DNA from: an uncultured Eubacterium sp.
Lineage (GTDB): Bacteria; Bacillota; Clostridia; Peptostreptococcales; Anaerovoracaceae
Reading direction: 5' to 3'
DNA: 9,307 bases
NCBI GenBank assembly: GCA_905193765.1
Contig: CAJJPZ010000085.1
Location: 1-9,307 of the forward strand
Shown: positions 5,972-9,307 of the stretch, piece by piece
Layout: each line of letters opens with the position of its first letter
Numbering within the stretch: position 1 is the first letter of the stretch
Program-made: the position numbers and the translations under genes
Notes under the pieces: generated by a model
The model's input: only the letters and a program-made list of their open reading frames with translations
Told to the model about the DNA's origin: nothing
Database searches by the model: none

Positions 5972-7882
5972 ATGAAAGAAACAATAGGGATATTTGCACA
6001 TGTTGATGCTGGGAAGACAACTCTGTCGGAAATGATGCTTTACAAATGCGGAGCTGTCAGAAATCCGGGACGAGTGGATAGCGGAGACACTGTGATGGAT
6101 TACAATACAGTAGAAAAGAACAGAGGCATAACGATCTATTCGGCAGTAGCATCCATGTCATGGCAATCGGAGGACTTTTACCTGATAGATACGCCGGGAC
6201 ATAAGGATTTCTGCAATGAGACAGATTGCACCTTGAATGTTTTGGACAAGGCGATTCTTGTAGTGTCTGCAGTGGAAGGGGTGCAGAGTTATACTGAAGA
6301 AATATGGGGAAATTTATCACAGGCCGGTATACCTGTAATTTTCTTTATAAATAAAACTGACAGAGCCGGTGCTGATCCGGAACGTGTGAATGAAGAATTG
6401 CAAAGATTGTCAGCAGACTGCACTGTTTTGAACGAAGAGTCTGTTGCATACAGAGATGATGAGTTTATGGAAAAATATCTTGAAGACGATTACAGTCATG
6501 ATGAATACAGGCGTGCAGCCAGACATGCAGTGAGCGAAAGAAGGCTTTTTCCGGTGGTTACAGGAGCCGCATTGAAAGGTGAAGGGGTGGAAACTCTGCT
6601 CGATCTGATGGCTTTCCTTAAAGAATGCGCATATGATGAGCACGACGAGATCGGTGGCATAGTCTGGAAAATCGAATATGACCACAGGGGTACAAGATGG
6701 GCGCTTATAAAGCTTCTTTCAGGAACTTTGCATGCCAGAGACAGTATAGCCCGGGAAGATGGCAGTGTATTAAAGGCCGGAGAACTCAGGATGCAGCAGG
6801 GTGGTAAAACCGCAAACATAAAAAGTGCATCAGCAGGTGATATATGTGCAGTTTCCGGTATGGAGTCTCTTAATCAGGGAGATGTTATAGGCTCGTACAG
6901 TAAAAGGAGCTTAAAAAGTAAAATGCCTGTATTACGCAGCAGGATAAGGACTGATGGATCAGTTGATATGAACAGGTTTTTCAGTTATATGCAGATCATG
7001 AGCGACGAAATAAGTACATTGAGTGCGGAAAAGCAGGGAGACGATGTAATAGTAAACATAAACGGGACTGTTCAACTTGAAGTGTTCCCTGAAATAATAA
7101 AAGAGAGATTTGGCATAGATGTGGTTTTTGAAAAACCTGAAGTGATATATAAGGAAACCATTGCGGAGCCTGTTATGGGATATGGCCATTATGAGCCACT
7201 GCGACATTACTCGGAGGTACATCTGAAGCTGGAACCTCAGAAGTATGGAACAGGAATAACCTTTGAGTCTGTATGTCCAACGGATAAATTCGGGAAGAGC
7301 TGGCAGAACCTGGTGAGAAGTCACGTGTTTGAAAGAAAGCATCATGGGGTCCTGACAGGGGCAGAACTCGTAGATGTCAAGGTCACACTGGTGGCGGGCA
7401 AAGAACATTATCTGCATACATCAGGCGGTGATTTCAGGGAAGCGACATACAGAGCGATACGGCAGGGGCTTATGAAAAGTAAAAGCGTGCTCCTTGAACC
7501 TGTAGATACAGTTGTTTTTCGTATGGAAAATGAATTTGCAGGGAAAGTCGTCAACAGGATCAGCTCGATGGGAGGAAATGTAGAAGAACAGTATACGGAC
7601 GGCATGAACTCTTCATTGACTGCCAGAGTGCCAGTAGATGGATTACTTGAGTATATAACGGAATTCGAATCACTGACACATGGCAGAGGAAGTATTTCCG
7701 TAATAGATACGAGATGGGAACCATGTCATGATCAGGATAGAGTAGTTGAAGAGAAAGGATATAATGCAGAAAACGACCTTGAACAACCGGCAGACTCGAT
7801 ATTTTGTAAAAAAGGTGTGGCTCGTTTGATAAAATACGACAAAGTTGAGCAGGAGCTTTATATTCCGGTTGACAGTTATTGA
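5972..7882 (+). CDS. Tet(M)/Tet(O)-like ribosomal-protection GTPase (translation factor family)
   Basis: An EF-G-like translational GTPase of 636 residues, close to the 639 of Tet(M). The G domain has P-loop AHVDAGKTT (9-17), switch I RGITI (51-55), DTPGH (73-77) with the catalytic His77, and NKTD (127-130). EF-G domains II-V follow, including VQLEVF and EKPEVIYKET. In Tet(M), domain IV carries the YSPVSTPADFR loop whose Ser-Pro-Val tip displaces tetracycline from 16S rRNA; here the aligned stretch is YLHTSGGDFR (480-489), one residue shorter and without SPV. The C terminus has DSIFCKKG (608-615), resembling a tail I recall in clostridial homologues of unproven function. It may act on the ribosome against another inhibitor, or as a housekeeping factor; tetracycline resistance should not be assumed. 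GAGGTGAGG (5955-5963) is the ribosome binding site; the MATE gene is directly upstream. Confidence 0.88.
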   Translation: MKETIGIFAHVDAGKTTLSEMMLYKCGAVRNPGRVDSGDTVMDYNTVEKNRGITIYSAVASMSWQSEDFYLIDTPGHKDFCNETDCTLNVLDKAILVVSAVEGVQSYTEEIWGNLSQAGIPVIFFINKTDRAGADPERVNEELQRLSADCTVLNEESVAYRDDEFMEKYLEDDYSHDEYRRAARHAVSERRLFPVVTGAALKGEGVETLLDLMAFLKECAYDEHDEIGGIVWKIEYDHRGTRWALIKLLSGTLHARDSIAREDGSVLKAGELRMQQGGKTANIKSASAGDICAVSGMESLNQGDVIGSYSKRSLKSKMPVLRSRIRTDGSVDMNRFFSYMQIMSDEISTLSAEKQGDDVIVNINGTVQLEVFPEIIKERFGIDVVFEKPEVIYKETIAEPVMGYGHYEPLRHYSEVHLKLEPQKYGTGITFESVCPTDKFGKSWQNLVRSHVFERKHHGVLTGAELVDVKVTLVAGKEHYLHTSGGDFREATYRAIRQGLMKSKSVLLEPVDTVVFRMENEFAGKVVNRISSMGGNVEEQYTDGMNSSLTARVPVDGLLEYITEFESLTHGRGSISVIDTRWEPCHDQDRVVEEKGYNAENDLEQPADSIFCKKGVARLIKYDKVEQELYIPVDSY

Positions 7883-7909
7883 TAACCTGACAATAAATTA
7901 AAATATAAA
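7869..7909 (+). promoter_or_regulatory. Weak candidate promoter before the flavoprotein gene
   Basis: TTGACA (7869-7874) and TTGATA (7879-7884) are possible -35 boxes; AATAAA (7892-7897) and TATAAA (7904-7909) are possible -10 boxes. The spacings are 17 and 19 bp, but no pair matches consensus in both. No terminator separates the GTPase from the flavoprotein, so read-through is equally likely. Confidence 0.28.
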
Positions 7910-7933
7910 TGCAGAGAAAGGAAGGTAAAGAAA

Positions 7934-8482
7934 ATGAAAAAGAAGATTTTAGTCCTGACAGGAGGAACAAGGCATGGCGGAAACAGTGAACTTATGGCTG
8001 ATGCATTTGTCAGAGGTGCAGAGGCAGCAGGGCATAACGTGGTGAGATATGATGCGGGGTTCAAGGATATCAAAGGATGTAAATTTTGTGAAACGTGCTA
8101 TAAGCTCGGGCCGGACAAGGCATGTTCACATGACGATGTCTTCAATGAGCTGGCTCCGTATTATGAAACAGCAGATTCACTGGTTATCGTAACACCACTC
8201 TACTGGTACACATATACTGCACAGGTCAAAGCTGCGCTGGATAAATACTATGCGCTGATGGTAGCAGGGAGACCGCAGCCGATAAAAGAAGTGTATCTTA
8301 TAACATGTGGTGCGGGAAAAGACGACTATAAGTACGAAGCTATCATAAATACGCATGATCTGATTGCCAGAGACAGGAAATGGAAAAATCTTGGATGTTA
8401 TCATGTGAATGGCGTTTTCAAAAAAGGCGATATCGAGGAGAAATATCTGTATGAGATCGAAAAAATAGGACGGGAGTTCTGA
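7934..8482 (+). CDS. Flavodoxin-fold NAD(P)H-dependent oxidoreductase with Cys cluster
   Basis: A 182-residue cytosolic FMN-binding oxidoreductase of the NADPH-dependent FMN reductase / iron-sulfur flavoprotein-like group. The N-terminal strand ILVLTGG leads into the FMN-phosphate loop TGGTRHGGNS (9-18). TPLYWYTYTAQVKAALDK (87-104) corresponds to the PVYW-x-AQ-K-x-DR motif that contacts the flavin. Cysteines 49, 52, 55 and 64 form CX2CX2CX8C, close to the compact CX2CX2CX4-7C motif of the Isf proteins, so a [4Fe-4S] cluster is possible, though many relatives keep such cysteines without a cluster. The ribosome binding site AAAGGAAGG (7917-7925) precedes the ATG. It follows the GTPase by 51 bp and is followed by two hairpins. 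Physiological substrate unknown; quinone, nitro-compound or redox-stress roles are all possible. Confidence 0.87.
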   Translation: MKKKILVLTGGTRHGGNSELMADAFVRGAEAAGHNVVRYDAGFKDIKGCKFCETCYKLGPDKACSHDDVFNELAPYYETADSLVIVTPLYWYTYTAQVKAALDKYYALMVAGRPQPIKEVYLITCGAGKDDYKYEAIINTHDLIARDRKWKNLGCYHVNGVFKKGDIEEKYLYEIEKIGREF

Positions 8483-8518
8483 TATACGCGAATGACCCAA
8501 AAGAGACCGAAAAAGAGG

Positions 8519-8554
8519 TTTTAGGCAACCTAAAAGGTTTGAGCCTTTTAGGTT
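8519..8554 (+). terminator. Overlapping alternative hairpins after the flavoprotein gene
   Basis: AACCTAAAAGG/CCTTTTAGGTT (8527-8537 with 8544-8554) forms a perfect 11-bp stem with a 6-nt loop, followed by AATTAAAAAA rather than a T-run. The same CCTAAAA can instead pair with the upstream TTTTAGG (8519-8525, loop CAA), so the two stems exclude each other. Alone it is a poor intrinsic terminator in the forward direction, but on the minus strand the trailing A-rich run reads as T's. Confidence 0.5.
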
Positions 8555-8572
8555 AATTAAAAAATGAAACAG

Positions 8573-8612
8573 AAAAGACTGATATCATTGAATTTGATAT
8601 TAGTCTTTTTTT
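8573..8612 (+). terminator. Strong intrinsic terminator
   Basis: A 15-bp stem with one G-U pair joins 8573-8587 (AAAAGACTGATATCA) to 8595-8609 (TGATATTAGTCTTTT) around a 7-nt loop, and the T-run continues to 8612. It ends the MATE-GTPase-flavoprotein unit before the sigma-54 promoter. The A-rich 5' side could let it work in both directions. Confidence 0.88.
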
Positions 8613-8624
8613 GTTGAATTTTCA

Positions 8625-8682
8625 AGGTGTGCGAGCTATTTTTAGATAATTTTAAAAAATTTTTCAACGACTTGGCACACCT
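8625..8682. repeat. Inverted repeat AGGTGTGC ... GCACACCT spanning the sigma-54 promoter
   Basis: The 8-bp arms at 8625-8632 and 8675-8682 are perfect reverse complements, 42 bp apart. The right arm covers the -24 box. They could be two half-sites for a regulator, or a chance match. Confidence 0.4.
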
Positions 8683-8687
8683 GTTGC
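8672..8687 (+). promoter_or_regulatory. Sigma-54 (RpoN) -24/-12 promoter
   Basis: TTGGCACACCTGTTGC matches the sigma-54 consensus TGGCAC-N5-TTGC, with exactly 10 bp between the invariant GG (8674-8675) and GC (8686-8687). The predicted start is near 8699, leaving a 62-nt leader before the ATG at 8761. Upstream (8636-8667) is very A/T-rich, suiting DNA bending between enhancer and promoter. An AAA+ enhancer-binding activator is needed by family rule but is not encoded here. Confidence 0.85.
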
Positions 8688-8699
8688 GTTTATAAGTGG

Positions 8700-8719
8700 C
8701 ATAAAGCTTCCATAAAGCT
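8700..8719 (+). repeat. Tandem direct repeat CATAAAGCT in the leader
   Basis: CATAAAGCT occurs at 8700-8708 and 8711-8719, spaced 11 bp start to start, one helical turn. It lies right after the predicted sigma-54 start site. Confidence 0.45.
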
Positions 8720-8760
8720 ATTGTGTAAAAATTAATCTTATATTAAGGAGAGACAGGAAA

Positions 8761-9307
8761 ATGCAATCAAAAGAATTGACAAACGCAGAACGATTTGCAA
8801 GTGCTCTTAAAAGAAACGGGGTAGAATTCATCTTTGGACAGAGTAATCCTACAAAGATAATGCTTGCATCAATGGAACTCGGAATAAGACAGATCGGGTT
8901 CAGACAGGAAAATACAGGAACGTACATGGCTCAGGCGTATGCTATGGCGTCAGGCAAGATACCGTGTGTGGCAGCACAGAACGGTCCGGCGGCAACACTG
9001 CTCGTACCGGGACTTGCAGAGGATTACAAAGCAGGACATCCTGTTGTGGCTATAGTGCAGGAGGTTCCTCTCCACGATGCAGAAAAGAATGCTTTTCAGG
9101 AACTGGATCATGAGAAACTGTTTGAAGGATGTGCAAAGTGGATAAAGAAGATATATTCAGCTGATCGTATCGAAGACTATGTTGATATGGCATTTACAGC
9201 TGCAGCGTCAGGAAAGCCGGGCCCGGCAGTGCTGTTATGCCCGCAGGATATTTTTAATGACAAAACAGTAAGACCGGTACCTTCATCAAGAAAAGCATCG
9301 CTGGGAC
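8761..9307 (+). CDS. ThDP-dependent enzyme, acetolactate-synthase superfamily (3' truncated by window edge)
   Basis: The frame is open from the ATG at 8761 to the window end (182 codons), giving the N-terminal ThDP-binding (Pyr) domain of an IlvB-like enzyme. Glu50 in FRQENTGTYMAQAYA aligns with the conserved Glu that activates the ThDP aminopyrimidine. AAQNGPAATLLVPGLAEDY (71-89) matches the SGPGATN-like loop, and FQELDHEKLF (112-121) holds the conserved Gln of the FQE-D segment. FGQSNP (25-30) replaces the FGIPG of true acetolactate synthases, resembling a subfamily I remember as annotated only as thiamine pyrophosphate-binding proteins. Expected reaction: decarboxylation or carboligation of a 2-oxo acid; substrate unknown. 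The ribosome binding site AAGGAG (8745-8750) is 10 nt upstream. It is transcribed from the sigma-54 promoter, implying on-demand catabolic use rather than branched-chain amino acid synthesis (inference). Confidence 0.88.
   Translation, partial: MQSKELTNAERFASALKRNGVEFIFGQSNPTKIMLASMELGIRQIGFRQENTGTYMAQAYAMASGKIPCVAAQNGPAATLLVPGLAEDYKAGHPVVAIVQEVPLHDAEKNAFQELDHEKLFEGCAKWIKKIYSADRIEDYVDMAFTAAASGKPGPAVLLCPQDIFNDKTVRPVPSSRKASLG

Noticed and set aside
5972..7882. Housekeeping EF-G (fusA) or a true tet(M)
   Set aside because: At 636 residues with Tet-type spacing it is shorter than the roughly 690-residue EF-G, and it lacks the Tet(M) SPV loop, so neither specific symbol is justified.
8718..8927. 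Minus-strand open frame over the sigma-54-driven gene start
   Set aside because: The plus strand has a promoter, ribosome binding site and clear ThDP-enzyme motifs; the antisense frame has none.
1..9307. CRISPR array, IS element, tRNA or phage attachment site
   Set aside because: No regularly spaced repeats, transposase motifs, cloverleaf sequence or flanking direct repeats were seen on reading both strands.

Overview
The window looks like chromosomal DNA of an anaerobic, low-to-mid GC Firmicute of the class Clostridia. The reasons are strong AGGAGG-type ribosome binding sites, frequent ATA and AGA/AGG codons, a short ThiC of the clostridial/archaeal type, a Tet(M)-like translation GTPase of a kind common in Clostridia, and a large structured RNA that resembles the raiA motif. 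I cannot name the genus from sequence alone.

Region 1 (1-4113, + strand) is a thiamin locus: thiM (5' end cut off by the window), thiE, a HAD-family phosphatase, thiD and thiC. Genes overlap by 4-14 bp except for a 138-bp hairpin-rich gap before thiD. ThiC makes HMP-P from AIR, ThiD phosphorylates it to HMP-PP, ThiM supplies thiazole phosphate by salvage, and ThiE joins the two into thiamin phosphate. The HAD enzyme, fused into the operon by an ATGA overlap, is a candidate phosphatase for a thiamin intermediate. No TPP riboswitch is visible here; it would lie upstream of the window.

Region 2 (4114-4579) has no protein gene. It holds a near-consensus sigma-A promoter followed by a roughly 255-nt structured RNA, closed by a long 5'/3' helix whose 3' arm is U-rich. 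I believe this is a raiA-motif RNA, from memory of the class. A second possible promoter and a 15-bp palindrome precede the next gene.

Region 3 (4580-8612) carries a MATE efflux protein, a Tet(M)-like ribosomal-protection GTPase 15 bp downstream, and a small flavodoxin-fold oxidoreductase with a cysteine cluster. No terminator is seen between them; a strong intrinsic terminator ends the set at 8573-8612. The first two pair an efflux pump with a ribosome-acting factor, which suggests self-protection against a translation inhibitor (inference).

Region 4 (8613-9307) has a clear sigma-54 promoter (-24/-12) driving a ThDP-dependent enzyme of the acetolactate-synthase superfamily, cut off by the window end. 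A TPP-using enzyme under RpoN control, next to a TPP biosynthesis locus, is the most interesting regulatory arrangement in the window, together with the structured RNA.
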